Assembly: GCA_947471035.1 (NCBI GenBank)
Contig: CANIWJ010000017.1
Coordinates: 1-45,329, forward strand
Direction of reading: 5' to 3'
DNA: 45,329 nucleotides
Origin: Verrucomicrobiota bacterium
GTDB lineage: Bacteria; Verrucomicrobiota; Verrucomicrobiia; Opitutales; Opitutaceae
Shown: positions 22,943-32,616 of the stretch, piece by piece
Position numbering within the stretch: the first letter of the stretch is position 1
How the letters are laid out: every line of letters begins with the position of its first letter
The notes under the pieces: model-generated
What the model saw: only the letters and a program-made list of their open reading frames with translations
Databases searched by the model: none
What the model was told of the DNA's origin: nothing
Translations under genes and position numbers: made by a program

Positions 22943-24169
22943 ATGCTAAGCCGCGCCACCGACTACCTGAGCGTTTTCAAAACCGCCACCCGGGCGCGTT
23001 GGGATTTACTCAGCCCGTTCGCCTTGCTCGCGCTAAGCAGCATCGGCGTCGCGTTTATCTACTCGGCCCAGTTCTCCACCCCGCTGGCCAACTGGATCAA
23101 TCAACTCGTCTGGCTGACTGCCGGGGCCGGCATCTATGTTGCCGTTTCCCTGGTCGATTACCGCATCTGGTTGAGCATCTGGCACTGGTTTTATCTCGCT
23201 TGCCTACTTTTACTTATACTCGTGCTTCTACCCGGAATCGGCGAGGAACGCTACGGCGCGCAGCGCTGGCTGGATTTTGGCATTTTCGCCCTTCAGCCCA
23301 GCGAACCAGCCAAAGCCGCCGTGCTTTTCGCCACCGCCTCCATGCTCATGCGGGCACGCCTCGGCTCTATTCGGCAGTCCCTTGATACCTTGGGCAAGTT
23401 GGCCCTTGCGGCGGGCGGCCCCATGTTGCTGATTCTACTGCAGCCGGACCTCAAGTCGGCCATTGTTCTACCCCCCATGGTGTTTTCCATGCTCTATGTT
23501 TCCCGCCTCTCGTCCCGCTTTTTCGCGGGCGCGCTTGGCGCGTTTCTGGTGGTGGTAAGCTTGGTCGCCTGGGATATGCGGGGCTACATGAAGTTCATTG
23601 AGGACAACAACTTGTCCTACCAGCGCGACCGCGGCCGCTACGAGGCCACCTCCTGGATTCCACTCAAGGATTACCAGCGCAACCGCATCGTCAGTTTCGT
23701 CGCTCCGGACAAGATCGACCCCATGGGCATCGGCTGGAATCAACGCCAGTCACTCATCTCGGTCGGCAGCGGCGGCCTCACCGGCAAGGGCTGGACCGAG
23801 GGCACGCAAGCCCAGCTGGGCTACCTGCCACGCGCCGTCGCGCACAACGATTTTATCTTCTCCGTCATCGCCGAGGAGAGGGGATTTTTGGGAAGTCTCA
23901 CCGTACTAGGCCTTTTTGGCATCGTTTTGATCAACGGCATCCGCATCGCCGGACTTGCCCGCGACCGTTTCGGCACTCTGCTTGCCGTCGGGGTCACGGT
24001 CCTGTTCGCGGTGCATGTGTTTGTTAACATCGCGATGACAATAGGTCTCGTGCCCATCACGGGCATACCGCTTCCCTTTATTAGCTACGGTGGCTCCTTC
24101 GTGCTCAGTTGTTGTTTGCTGCAAGGACTCGTCCAGAGCGTCTATCGCTTCCGAAAGGACTTCACGTGA
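22943..24169 (+). CDS. rodA: Peptidoglycan polymerase RodA (SEDS family)
   Basis: 408 residues from the ATG at 22943; the frame extends further upstream but only through nadC antisense. About ten hydrophobic segments. SEDS signatures: YGAQRWLDFGIFALQPSEPAK (near 105-125), LILLQPDLKSAIV with the catalytic-type Asp, and NIAMTIGLVPITGIPLPFISYGGSF close to the end. RodA is the glycosyltransferase of the elongasome and works with a class B PBP (not in the window). Followed by rng. Confidence 0.93.
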   Translation: MLSRATDYLSVFKTATRARWDLLSPFALLALSSIGVAFIYSAQFSTPLANWINQLVWLTAGAGIYVAVSLVDYRIWLSIWHWFYLACLLLLILVLLPGIGEERYGAQRWLDFGIFALQPSEPAKAAVLFATASMLMRARLGSIRQSLDTLGKLALAAGGPMLLILLQPDLKSAIVLPPMVFSMLYVSRLSSRFFAGALGAFLVVVSLVAWDMRGYMKFIEDNNLSYQRDRGRYEATSWIPLKDYQRNRIVSFVAPDKIDPMGIGWNQRQSLISVGSGGLTGKGWTEGTQAQLGYLPRAVAHNDFIFSVIAEERGFLGSLTVLGLFGIVLINGIRIAGLARDRFGTLLAVGVTVLFAVHVFVNIAMTIGLVPITGIPLPFISYGGSFVLSCCLLQGLVQSVYRFRKDFT

Positions 24170-24274
24170 AACTGAACCTTTCCCGCGCCTCCGACCTCCC
24201 GACCGGAATTTCCTGCGCCAACATCCGCGCACCAGGGTGCCCCGTCCAACCACAAAAACAGGACAACACCCACC

Positions 24275-26077
24275 ATGAACGACCGCACCCCGCAACACTC
24301 GCCCGACCGCGAGCCTGACTACGACCCCGAGCAGGACTCCGACGCGCCGCATTCAGATTCCCCAGATAGCGCTCAAAATACCCTAGACGAACAACTTACC
24401 CAGCCGCCCGAGGAGCACGACCACGAACCGGTGGACCGCTCCGAACTCAAGGCCGGAGCCCAGGAACGGGCCAAACAGCGCCCCCTCCTGCAAAAAATCC
24501 TCGCGGTATTTAAGAAGGAAAAAACTTCCTTCCGCGAACTCATAATCAACAGCGAACCGCTCGAAAAACGCGTCGCCCTGCTGATCGACGGCGTCCTGGA
24601 GAAGTTCGAAATCGAACGCCACGACGCGGACCGCATGGTCGGCGGCATCTTCAAGGGCAAGGTCAAGAACCTCGACCCCGGCCTCAAGGCCGCCTTCGTG
24701 GACATCGGCTACTCCAAAAACGCCTTCCTCCACTACTGGGATATGCTGCCCGCCGCCGCCGACTCCTCAGTCGAGGTCGTGCGCGTGAACAAAAAGAAAA
24801 ACTCCCTCCCCGCCGGCCAGGAGCCGACCGTAAAGGATATTCCCCAGCTCTACCCGCCCGGCTCCGAGATCGTCATCCAGGTCACCAAAGGCCCCATCGG
24901 CACCAAGGGACCGCGCACCACGACGAACCTTTCCCTGCCCGGCCGCTACCTCGTGCTCACCCCGTTCTCCGATTCCTGCGGCATCTCCCGCAAGATCGAG
25001 GACCCCAAAGAGCGCGCCCGCCTCCGCCAACTCGTCAACGAACTCACCATCCCCGAAGGTATGGGCGTAATCGTGCGCACCGCCGGCGAGGGCAAAAAAT
25101 CCCGCTACTTCGTCCGCGACCTCCACCTCCTGCTCAAGACCTGGGCCGACATCCAGGCCAAGCTCAACACCCAGCGCGCCCCCCTCGCCCTCTACCAGGA
25201 GCCCGACATCGTCGAGCGCACCGTGCGCGACTTCCTCACCGAGGAGGTGGACCGCGTGCTCATCGACAACCCCGAGGACCACGTCCGCTGCCAGGCCTCC
25301 GTCGCCCAGATCAGCCAGCGCTCCAAGGGCAAGATCGCCCTCTACCAGAACAGCATACCGATTTTCGAACGCTTCAACATCGAGCGTCAGATCGAGCAGA
25401 CCTACCAGCGCAAGGTCGCCCTGCCCTCCGGCGGCGAAATCATCATCGACGAGACCGAGGCCCTCATCGCCATCGACGTTAACACCGGCTCTCACAAAAA
25501 CCGCGGCGGCGACGAGAAAAACGTCATCTACGCCGTCAACTTGGAGGCCGCCGTCGAGGCCGCCCGCCAGATCCGCCTGCGTAACCTCGGCGGCCTGATC
25601 ATCATCGACTTCATCGACATGAAGGAACGCCGCCACCGCAACGGTGTTTACGAAAAGCTCTGCGAAGCCATGGCCGAGGACAAAGCCAAGAACCACATCC
25701 TCCCCATCAGCCAGCTCGGCATTCTCCAGATGACGCGCCAGCGCCAGCAAGAGTCGCTCTCGTCGAATCTCTACACCGACTGCCCCTACTGCCGGGGCCG
25801 CGGCATCGTAAAGAGCGCCACCACCATGAGCGTGGAGCTGCAACGCAAACTCAGCGCCGTCATCCGCCGACTGGTGGCGCGCAAGGACGGCAAGGAGTAT
25901 CAACTCCGCGTCATGGTACACCCCGGCATCCTGGAACGCCTGCGCAGCGAAGACGCCAACCTGCTCGTCCGCATGGAACGCGACTACGGCGTGAAGCTGG
26001 CCTTCCGCGCCGACCCCGCCTACCATCTGGAAAACTTCAAGATTATCAACGCCCTCACCGGCGAAGAATATCGCTGA
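24275..26077 (+). CDS. rng: Ribonuclease E/G family
   Basis: 600 residues. N-terminal 80 residues are very acidic and probably disordered. Then an S1 RNA-binding domain (about 125-215, [35 protein letters not shown]), with a GTKGPR-type loop following. The catalytic core has [11 protein letters not shown] and [11 protein letters not shown], whose aspartates bind the catalytic metal, and the zinc link CPYCRGRG near residue 505. It lacks the long C-terminal scaffold of E. coli RNase E, so it is closer to RNase G in size. Role: endonucleolytic mRNA decay and rRNA processing. 105 bp after rodA, with a strong terminator 52 bp downstream. Confidence 0.92.
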   Translation: MNDRTPQHSPDREPDYDPEQDSDAPHSDSPDSAQNTLDEQLTQPPEEHDHEPVDRSELKAGAQERAKQRPLLQKILAVFKKEKTSFRELIINSEPLEKRVALLIDGVLEKFEIERHDADRMVGGIFKGKVKNLDPGLKAAFVDIGYSKNAFLHYWDMLPAAADSSVEVVRVNKKKNSLPAGQEPTVKDIPQLYPPGSEIVIQVTKGPIGTKGPRTTTNLSLPGRYLVLTPFSDSCGISRKIEDPKERARLRQLVNELTIPEGMGVIVRTAGEGKKSRYFVRDLHLLLKTWADIQAKLNTQRAPLALYQEPDIVERTVRDFLTEEVDRVLIDNPEDHVRCQASVAQISQRSKGKIALYQNSIPIFERFNIERQIEQTYQRKVALPSGGEIIIDETEALIAIDVNTGSHKNRGGDEKNVIYAVNLEAAVEAARQIRLRNLGGLIIIDFIDMKERRHRNGVYEKLCEAMAEDKAKNHILPISQLGILQMTRQRQQESLSSNLYTDCPYCRGRGIVKSATTMSVELQRKLSAVIRRLVARKDGKEYQLRVMVHPGILERLRSEDANLLVRMERDYGVKLAFRADPAYHLENFKIINALTGEEYR

Positions 26078-26128
26078 GCTCCCTCTTCGTCCGTTGATCA
26101 GCAGGAAGTGCCTAAACGCTTCCACCTC

Positions 26129-26162
26129 AGCCCCGTAGCCCTGAAAGCACGGGGCTTTTTTA
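26129..26162 (+). terminator. Rho-independent terminator after rng
   Basis: AGCCCCGT / ACGGGGCT perfect 8-bp stem with a 12-nt loop, followed by seven T. Confidence 0.88.
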
Positions 26163-26402
26163 TGCCCGCTTAATACGCTAGATTAGTATGCAACCCCGCT
26201 CTAATATGCGGTCCCTACGACTATTATAGAGCGCACCGCATCACTGAACCGCGACGATAATACTCAATGCCGATACCTCCCCATTTTGGGAAACTATACC
26301 CACCCGAGTCGGCCGACGATGGGAGTTTAAAACGCATAGCCGCCGAAATCCAAAACAGAAACTCAGACCGGACATCCGATCACATCCAAGATTGCGCCCA
26401 AT
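26163..26402. other. Non-coding region, nothing recognised
   Basis: Between the rng terminator and the terminator of the leftward gene at 26480. Mixed composition, less GC-rich than the genes. One imperfect inverted repeat (GCTCTA...TAGAGC at about 26198-26232). No ORF or RNA gene is convincing. Confidence 0.3.
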
Positions 26403-26437
26403 AAAAAAACGCCACCGGAAATCCGGCGGCGTTTTGT
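26403..26437 (-). terminator. Terminator of the nucleoid-type protein gene
   Basis: On the minus strand an AACGCC-x-CCGG hairpin with a 4-nt loop and one mismatch is followed by seven T, suited to end the leftward gene 26480-26935. The plus strand also ends in TTTT, so it may act both ways. Confidence 0.8.
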
Positions 26438-26479
26438 ATTAAAAAGATGCGTAACCCCTTAATTATTAGCTAATAACAA

Positions 26480-26935
26480 TTAGACCGCAGACTCGGCTAC
26501 AACCACGGGGGTGGCGACCTCGGCAACGGAGCGGGCTTTGACCATTCCGAAAGCCTTCTTGATGTTTTGTACGCTGGGCTGGGAAATACCCAGCTCTTTG
26601 GCGATCTCCTGACCGGTCTTGCCGGCCTCGGCGAGAGCCTTTACTTGAGCCTTCACCTCATCGGTGATTTTGGCACGCTTGCCTTTGGCGGCCTTGGGCG
26701 CCTTAGGCGCTTTAGGAGCCTTGGCTCCTTTGGCGGCTTTCGGGCCCTTGACCTTCTTAGCTCCCTTACCGTCAGCATCCTTCAACGCTTTAATAAAGTC
26801 ATTAAGGTTGGCGTAGCCATAATCACTGGGCAGCTTCGAGAGCGCGGCAACGCGGTCGGCGGAGAGTTTAGCCTCGGCTTGAGCGAGTTTGGCTTTGGCT
26901 TTTTCGAGTTCGGCGATTTGATCGATGAATGACAT
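26480..26935 (-). CDS. Lys/Ala/Pro-rich DNA-binding protein with HTH tail
   Basis: 151 residues in three parts. Residues 3-34 are a charged coiled coil (IDQIAELEKAKAKLAQAEAKL); 35-55 a short conserved-looking segment (LPSDYGYANLNDFIKAL); 56-88 a basic histone-H1-like linker of KAPKAPKAAKG units; 89-125 a helix-turn-helix of resolvase type (KITDEVKAQVKALAEAGKTGQEIAKELGISQPSVQNIKK). Coiled coil plus basic tail plus HTH suggests an oligomeric nucleoid-associated or bridging protein, analogous to but not homologous by eye with H-NS. AAGG lies 11 bp before the ATG. The upstream DNA is strongly AT-rich. Monocistronic. Confidence 0.7.
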   Translation of the reverse strand: MSFIDQIAELEKAKAKLAQAEAKLSADRVAALSKLPSDYGYANLNDFIKALKDADGKGAKKVKGPKAAKGAKAPKAPKAPKAAKGKRAKITDEVKAQVKALAEAGKTGQEIAKELGISQPSVQNIKKAFGMVKARSVAEVATPVVVAESAV

Positions 26936-26962
26936 ATCGCGCCTTATAAGGTGAGAATATTT

Positions 26963-26977
26963 TTACTTATCAAGTAA
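26963..26977. promoter_or_regulatory. Inverted repeat upstream of nucleoid-type gene
   Basis: TTACTT - ATC - AAGTAA, inside an AT-rich promoter region 28 bp before the start, plus CCTTATAAGG at 26943-26952. Could be an autoregulatory site of the HTH protein; this is inference. Confidence 0.4.
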
Positions 26978-27012
26978 TATATTAAAAAAACGAATGCGAA
27001 CAAACACCTCAC

Positions 27013-27801
27013 TCAAATAGTCATCGCATGATAACCGCCATCGACCACGATCTCAGACCCGGTGATAAAGGTGCCGGCCGGCCCGGCCAATAATAAAGTC
27101 GCCCCCACCAACTCGCGCGCCTCACCAAAACGCTTCATTGGCGTGTGCCCCATAATCGAGCTAACCCGCTCAGGAGTAAGCACTTTTTTATTTTGCTCAG
27201 CCGGGAAAAATCCAGGCACTACCACATTCACCCTTACGTTCTTGGGAGCCCATTCCCGCGCCAGATTCTTGGAAAGATTATGCACGGCCGCCTTGCTCGC
27301 AGAATAGGTAAAAACCCGTGACAAAGGCACTAAGCCCGACATGGAGCCCAAATTAATAATGGATCCGCCTTCGCCACGATCCACCAAATACTGGCCAAAT
27401 ACCTGGCACCCCAAAAACACGCTCTTGTAATTAACTCGCAATATGCGATCAACCTCGTCTTCGGTAATTTCCAAGAACGGCGTGGCGGAATTGATACCGG
27501 CACCGTTAATGACAATATCAACCCGCCCCGAACGCTCTAACACCGCTGAAAGTAGAGACTGTAATTCGGCCTTCGAACTGGCCTCGGTCGTATGAAACCA
27601 ACCGCGGCCACCCGCTTCGTGAATTCTCTCCAAGCGCACCCGGGCCTTTTCGGCATCCCGTCCGACCAATACGGTCTCCGCCCCCGCAGCAGCCAAACCT
27701 TCAGCCATAGCGCCGCATAGTTCGCCGGTCCCTCCAATCACTACCGCCACTTTACCGGCGAGGGAAAACATCGAATTCAAATATTCAGTGGATTTGCTCA
27801 T
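27013..27801 (-). CDS. SDR-family oxidoreductase
   Basis: 262 residues, classical short-chain dehydrogenase. Cofactor loop [16 protein letters not shown] (near 21-36; the usual TGxxxGxG is changed to GGTGELCG), VINGAGIN (NAG motif), NLGSMSG with the catalytic Ser, and TYSASKAAV (YxxxK). The C-terminus [12 protein letters not shown] is standard. Closest in feel to gluconate 5-dehydrogenase or fructuronate/mannonate-type SDRs of sugar-acid metabolism, but the substrate cannot be read. GGAG 11 bp before the ATG. Alone on its strand. Confidence 0.88.
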   Translation of the reverse strand: MSKSTEYLNSMFSLAGKVAVVIGGTGELCGAMAEGLAAAGAETVLVGRDAEKARVRLERIHEAGGRGWFHTTEASSKAELQSLLSAVLERSGRVDIVINGAGINSATPFLEITEDEVDRILRVNYKSVFLGCQVFGQYLVDRGEGGSIINLGSMSGLVPLSRVFTYSASKAAVHNLSKNLAREWAPKNVRVNVVVPGFFPAEQNKKVLTPERVSSIMGHTPMKRFGEARELVGATLLLAGPAGTFITGSEIVVDGGYHAMTI

Positions 27802-28269
27802 AATTTAGTTCTCCAGTGTTAAAACCAAGAACTGCGGGCGTCAGTGTTTATATCTCTGAACTAAGTTTCAGCGGGTAAAACGTTCTGTACGAAACCAAAA
27901 GAAATAGCTGATGCAATGCGCCTGACTAAAACATCGCTGTATAGATTTAGTAAAAAAACTGCTTACCCACAATCAGTCCGTTTTATTCTAGGTTTTTAAA
28001 AAGCCATGAGAGCTTGGGGTACCTTCAGGAGGAACCGCGCCCAAGGCGCTATGAGGTAACGGATGCTATAAACCCATTACTTAGCGCCTCCCTTTAAGAT
28101 ATGAGGGGTAGCGTGTAAACACCCCCCCGTTAGGCCCTCGTCCTACAATACCAACGCATTTTACGCTAAATGCAAAAAGCCCAACCGAAAAAAGTCGCAG
28201 TTTTTATTCAACTTACGATTCGCGGTTGCCTGCCTGCCTCACACTCCTTCACGTTCATCCTTTTCCAAC
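27802..28269. other. 468-bp non-coding region with a long hairpin
   Basis: Less GC-rich than surrounding genes and without an ORF. It contains a 46-nt hairpin (28044-28089, AGGCGCTA / TAGCGCCT outer stem with an imperfect inner GGTAA-CGG / CC-ATTACT stem). It separates divergent genes, so promoters must be here; none can be chosen with confidence. Confidence 0.4.
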
Positions 28270-29964
28270 ATGATTTCCTGGATCCAGCGCACCTTCCAAC
28301 AGCACTTTAAATGGCTGTTTCTCATTCTTTTGGGCGTCGTCATCGTCTCCTTCGTATTCATAACCAACGCCTCCTCCGGCCTCGGGCGCGCCGCCCAGCA
28401 CAAACTCCCGCCCCGGCCCTTTCTCGACCTGGACCTGAGCAAAGCGGAAGATCAACGCCGACTCGCCTCCGACGGACAACTTAGTGTTTACCTCCGCTAT
28501 AACCCCGGGCGCGACGTTCCCGAGGCCCAGCTCAGCCAATACTCGCTTCGTCGCTACGCCACCCTACATCTCGCCGACCGGATTGGTCTGCCCCAGCCCT
28601 CCGATACCCAACGTGTCGAACACATCCGCACCCTGCGCGCCTTCGCCGGACCAGACGGTAAATTCGAAGCCAAACGCTACGCCGACTTTACCGACTCCCT
28701 CCGCACCAACCCCCGCCTCTCAGAGGCCGATGCCTTCCGCGTGATCAGCGAGGACGCTCGCATCGCCGCTTATGAAAAACTCCTCGCCGGCCCCGGCTAC
28801 GTCCTCCCCGCCGACGTAAACGAAATCCTCGCCCGCCGTGACACCCTCTGGAGCCTCGCCATTGCGACCGTTGACGGCTCCGGCTTCGCCCCCCGCATCG
28901 ACACCGCTGACCTCGTCCTAAAGCCCTGGTTTGAAGCCAACCCCCGTCGCTACGAAATCCCCCCCCGCGTCTCCGTCGCCACCCTACGCGTCTCCGCCGC
29001 CGCACTGGCTGACACCGTAACCTTTACCGAGGTCGAGCTCCGCGCGGCCTATACTGCGAACCCCTCCCGTTATCCTGCCACCCCAGCGGCACCGGTTAAA
29101 ACCGACCCGACTACCGGTGAAGACTCAAACGCGGCGGCCGCTTATGCCGCCGCCCGCCCCCTGGTCGAAGCCGACCTGCGCAAACAACGCGCCGAAAAAG
29201 CCGCGCTCGATTCCGCAGCCGACCTCGCCGTGCAAATCCTCGAACGCAGCATTAAACCGGCCGCGCTCCCGGGATTTATCACCAACCTCAAGAACGTTAC
29301 CTTAGTGGAAACCGGCCCCATTGGCACCGACTCCATTCCTGCCGAACTCGGCGGCAACACCGCCAGCAAACTCGCCGCTGAAGCCTTGCGCCTCTCCGCC
29401 GACCGCCCCTACTCAAACCCCGTTGCCATCCCCGGCGGTGCCGCCATCCTCGTCTGGCGCGAAAGCCTTCCCGGCCGCACCCCCTCTTTTGAGGAAGTCC
29501 GCGCCCGCGTTACAACCGATTATATAAACTCGGAAAAACGCCGCCTTTTCAATGAAGCCGGTCAAAAACTGCGCGCCTCCACCGCCGCCTCCACCGCCAC
29601 CGGCCAACCCTTCACTGCTGCAGTCACCGCCGCTGCCACCGCCGCCGGCCTCAAGGTCACGGTTAAAAACCCCGCGCCCTTCGCCATCAGTGGCGAATTC
29701 CCCGTCGATGTGGACTACAACGCGCTGCAAATCCTCAATACCCTGACCAAAGGCAAACTGAGCGAATTCCTCCCCACCGGCGAAACGGCCGGAGAACTCG
29801 TTTACGTCCTAGACCAAAAACTACCGGCGATCGACGCCTCCTCCCCCGCCTACGCCTCCCTGCGCGACGATCTTGCTGAGAACCTCAGCCAATCCAGCGC
29901 GATGGCTCTGGTATCCGAGTTCGTAGAGGCCGAACTCGCCAAAACCGCCCCGGTGGTTGAATAA
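28270..29964 (+). CDS. PpiD/SurA-like membrane-anchored periplasmic chaperone
   Basis: 564 residues. A single N-terminal membrane anchor (residues 13-33, HFKWLFLILLGVVIVSFVFI) precedes a SurA N-terminal-like helical domain (about 75-190, GRDVPEAQLSQYSLRRYATLHLADRIG...). This is the plan of PpiD, the inner-membrane foldase that receives exported proteins. I do not see a clear parvulin PPIase motif; the middle (230-330) is Ala/Pro-rich, so it may be a chaperone without isomerase activity. The start MISWIQRTFQQHFKW is typical for this family. Confidence 0.75.
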   Translation: MISWIQRTFQQHFKWLFLILLGVVIVSFVFITNASSGLGRAAQHKLPPRPFLDLDLSKAEDQRRLASDGQLSVYLRYNPGRDVPEAQLSQYSLRRYATLHLADRIGLPQPSDTQRVEHIRTLRAFAGPDGKFEAKRYADFTDSLRTNPRLSEADAFRVISEDARIAAYEKLLAGPGYVLPADVNEILARRDTLWSLAIATVDGSGFAPRIDTADLVLKPWFEANPRRYEIPPRVSVATLRVSAAALADTVTFTEVELRAAYTANPSRYPATPAAPVKTDPTTGEDSNAAAAYAAARPLVEADLRKQRAEKAALDSAADLAVQILERSIKPAALPGFITNLKNVTLVETGPIGTDSIPAELGGNTASKLAAEALRLSADRPYSNPVAIPGGAAILVWRESLPGRTPSFEEVRARVTTDYINSEKRRLFNEAGQKLRASTAASTATGQPFTAAVTAAATAAGLKVTVKNPAPFAISGEFPVDVDYNALQILNTLTKGKLSEFLPTGETAGELVYVLDQKLPAIDASSPAYASLRDDLAENLSQSSAMALVSEFVEAELAKTAPVVE

Positions 29965-30127
29965 CGCTCCCCGATTCGACCCTGCATAACCTCCCCGGCG
30001 CGTCCTCTACTAATACCGGGGGGGGGGAAGCATGTCAACCTGCAGACCGCGGCCGCCTACCCCGCTTCTTGACCCCGCCGCCCCCGCCTGCAACCGTGCT
30101 GCACGTATTAACTGACGCAGCCACGCC

Positions 30128-30376
30128 GTGCCCATTTACCACTACGCTCCCGCCCCGCTACCCTGCAAACTCTGCGGCGACGGCTTCGATCACCACCAAG
30201 CCACAGCGGATCCCCCGCTGAATACCTGCCCGACCTGCGGGCAAACCGTCACTCGCATCGGCATACAAACTGCACACACCCCGAAACTTTTGCGCCCGCT
30301 CTCCGTCTCCGAGGCCAAGAACCTGGGTTTTACCGTATTTAAAAAAACTTCCGCCGGCGAATTCGAACGTCAATGA
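30128..30376 (+). CDS. FmdB-like zinc-ribbon protein
   Basis: 82 residues from a GTG start (MPIYHY is the standard opening of FmdB-type proteins). Two Cys pairs (CKLC at 15-18, CPTC at 35-38) should form one zinc ribbon. Overlaps the following TolC gene by ATGA, so the two are cotranscribed. Role unknown; the FmdB name comes from a putative regulatory protein. Confidence 0.75.
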   Translation: MPIYHYAPAPLPCKLCGDGFDHHQATADPPLNTCPTCGQTVTRIGIQTAHTPKLLRPLSVSEAKNLGFTVFKKTSAGEFERQ

Positions 30377-31962
30377 ACCACCCTGTCCGCACCACTCTGC
30401 TCGTAGCCAGTGCACTCGCTTCCTTCGTTGCCCTCGCGCAACCCGAGCCCACCGAGACTGGTCTCAGCACCCTGCCCGCACCAACTCCCGCAGCACCAGT
30501 CGCCCCCGCCCCCGCCGTCCCCACCTCACCCGTGGCGGCAATTCTCGCCGCCAAGCCGCCCGTCATACCTTACGCCGATCCCCTCCCTCTAGAGTTGGCC
30601 ATGAATCAGGCCCTCGCCGCCAATTACGACGTAAAGCTCCAGCGCCTCACCTCAAGCAGCGCCGCCGACAACGAGCAAATCGCCCTCTCTAATTTCGATA
30701 CCACCCTCGCCGTCTCCGCCTCCACCGGTGCCTACGTGGACGCCTCCGGCACCACCATCAACCCCCGCACCGACTCCCGCGACTCCCGCCTCTCCGCCTC
30801 CCAGCGCCTCTCCGCCACCGGTGCCACCGTCACCGCCTCTGGAAGCCTCGCCCGCAGTGAACGCACCCCCAGCTCCTCCCTCCTCAACCCCGCCTACAAC
30901 TCCGACGTCGGCCTGGCCATACGCCAACCCCTGCTCAAAGGCGCCGGCGCCACCATCAACCAATCCGCGATCGAACGCGCCCGCCTTGGCACCGAACGCG
31001 CCCGCGCCGACTTCGCCGCCCAATTATTCACCCTCGTGCGCGACGTCGAGGTCGCCTACGCCAACCTCGCCCTCGCCCGCGAACAAGTAGGTATCCGCTC
31101 CTTTTCCCTCGAAGTCCGGAAAAAACTCCTCGAGGAAAACACCGCCCGACGCGACACCGGCGTGGCCACCGACCTCGAAGTACTCCAAGCCGAAGTAGGC
31201 GTCGCCACCGCCGCCCGCGACCTTGTACTCGCCCGCCAAACCGCCCAGGACCGCGAAGACGAACTCCAGCGCCTCCTTGGTCGCGATTCCTTCGAAAACC
31301 CCATCGGCCCCGTCGCCCTCGTCCAGTCCACCCCACCCCCGGTGGACGTCGCCGCCAGCCTCCAGCGCGCCCGCGCCAACACCCCCGAATTTGCCTCCGC
31401 CCTCGCCGCCATCCGTCAACAGGAAATAGACGTGCGCACCGCTAAAAACGCCGGCCTGCCCCAACTCGATTTCGGCGTCCAAGGCGGTCTCAACGACACC
31501 TCCGCCCGCGCCAACGAAAGCACCAGCAACCTCTGGAACGGCGATGGCTACAGCTGGCAGATGGACCTCTCCCTAAGCATGCCCTGGGGCTTCCGCGCCG
31601 AACGCGCCCGCTTGCGCCAAGCCCGCTCCAGCCTGGATCGTGAAGAACTCCGTCGCGCCCAGATCGAGCAACAAATCCTCGTCTCCGTGCGCGTCTCCGT
31701 ACGAGCCGTCGAAACCGGCATCGAAAACCTCCGCCTCTCCGCCCTCACCGCCACTCTCGCCGCCCGCGAATACGAAGTGGAAAAAGCCCGCTACGACTCC
31801 GGCCTCTCCACATTCCGACGCGTCCAGGAAACTCAGGACGCCCTCGACCAGGCCCGTCTCGCCGAGCTCCAAGCCAAGGTTAATCTCCGCACCGCCCAGG
31901 CCAACCTCGACCGCCTCGAAGGCACCGCCCCTATTCGTTACCGCCTAAGCCTGCTTCCCTGA
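30373..31962 (+). CDS. TolC-family outer membrane protein
   Basis: 529 residues. Signal peptide 1-23, a Pro/Ala-rich linker, then two outer-membrane-efflux (OEP) repeats of alternating coiled coils (PLPLELAMNQALAANYDVKLQ ... and ANTPEFASALAAIRQQEIDVRTAKNAGLPQLDFGVQ ...). Ends in the usual NLRTAQANLDRLEG helix. It is the outer-membrane tunnel of a tripartite efflux or type I secretion system; no inner-membrane pump gene is adjacent. Confidence 0.9.
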   Translation: MNHPVRTTLLVASALASFVALAQPEPTETGLSTLPAPTPAAPVAPAPAVPTSPVAAILAAKPPVIPYADPLPLELAMNQALAANYDVKLQRLTSSSAADNEQIALSNFDTTLAVSASTGAYVDASGTTINPRTDSRDSRLSASQRLSATGATVTASGSLARSERTPSSSLLNPAYNSDVGLAIRQPLLKGAGATINQSAIERARLGTERARADFAAQLFTLVRDVEVAYANLALAREQVGIRSFSLEVRKKLLEENTARRDTGVATDLEVLQAEVGVATAARDLVLARQTAQDREDELQRLLGRDSFENPIGPVALVQSTPPPVDVAASLQRARANTPEFASALAAIRQQEIDVRTAKNAGLPQLDFGVQGGLNDTSARANESTSNLWNGDGYSWQMDLSLSMPWGFRAERARLRQARSSLDREELRRAQIEQQILVSVRVSVRAVETGIENLRLSALTATLAAREYEVEKARYDSGLSTFRRVQETQDALDQARLAELQAKVNLRTAQANLDRLEGTAPIRYRLSLLP

Positions 31963-31971
31963 TCGCAGGCC

Positions 31972-32253
31972 ATGCCTAGCATCCGCGACGACGACCTCCA
32001 CCCACCGTCCAAGTGCCCGGTTTGCGGCGCGGACCTCACACCCCGTGCCCGCTCCTGCCCTTCCTGCGGGGCAGATGAAAACACCGGCTGGAACGAGGAC
32101 ACCACCCGCTACGACGGCCTCGATCTGCCTGACTCCTCCTTCGCCGACGACCACGCCGAAGCCCCGCTCCGCCGCGCTCCCCACCCCGCCTGGCTGCTGA
32201 TCGCTCTAGGCCTCGCCGCTTTATTTACGGTTTTCGCCTTATTCGGCCAATAA
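31972..32253 (+). CDS. Zinc-ribbon protein with C-terminal TM
   Basis: 93 residues. Zinc ribbon CPVC-x12-CPSCG at the N-terminus (about 15-33), an acidic linker, and one membrane helix at the end (WLLIALGLAALFTVFALFG). Zinc-ribbon plus TM proteins of this size are common in Verrucomicrobiota and have no known function. 9 bp after the TolC gene, same strand. Confidence 0.75.
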   Translation: MPSIRDDDLHPPSKCPVCGADLTPRARSCPSCGADENTGWNEDTTRYDGLDLPDSSFADDHAEAPLRRAPHPAWLLIALGLAALFTVFALFGQ

Positions 32254-32616
32254 ACCCGCCAAATTAGTTCTACTTTGTTAAGGTGCGCTAAAATCCCTCA
32301 AAATTGGCCGGGGACGGCCAACTCTACACTTTCGAACGAGTAAATTGGCCTTGGTCTTTTGCAGGGTTGGCCGTCCCCGGCCAAAAAACGGTGAAACGTC
32401 ACATGCGGCGGGGACTCATTCATAGGCTTAGAGCCTATCCGGCTAACCAATGGAGTGGCGTTGAGCAGGAAAGCGGGTTCGGCCAAGGCGGCCGAGGCGG
32501 AGGTGGGCCAGAGGCCCATGCCGCCGAGGGCAACGCTGGCCCAGTGCCCTATCTCCCTCGCTCGTAGAGCTTCAGCGATGGGTTGGTTTATTTCAGAGAC
32601 ACGCCCTAGGGCATAT
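32254..32616. other. Non-coding, repeat-rich region
   Basis: 363 bp without a credible gene. It carries a 19-bp perfect inverted repeat (32304-32322 and 32366-32384), a 7-bp hairpin (ATAGGCT-TAG-AGCCTAT, 32422-32438), and GC-rich TGGGCC/GGCCCA and GCCCTAGGGC palindromes. The density of inverted repeats suggests a mobile or REP-like element. Confidence 0.5.
32304..32384. repeat. 19-bp perfect inverted repeat
   Basis: TTGGCCGGGGACGGCCAAC at 32304-32322 and its exact reverse complement at 32366-32384, separated by 43 bp. Each arm also folds on itself (TTGGCC...GGCCAA). Confidence 0.8.

Noticed and set aside
30018-30027. A run of ten G between the chaperone and FmdB-like genes, as a phase-variation tract
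   Set aside because: It is not within a coding region or a recognisable promoter spacer, so there is no support for phase variation.
30728-31090. Pro/Thr/Ser-rich alternate frames in the TolC gene, as collagen-like or mucin-like proteins
   Set aside because: Frame shadows of the Ala-rich TolC coding sequence.
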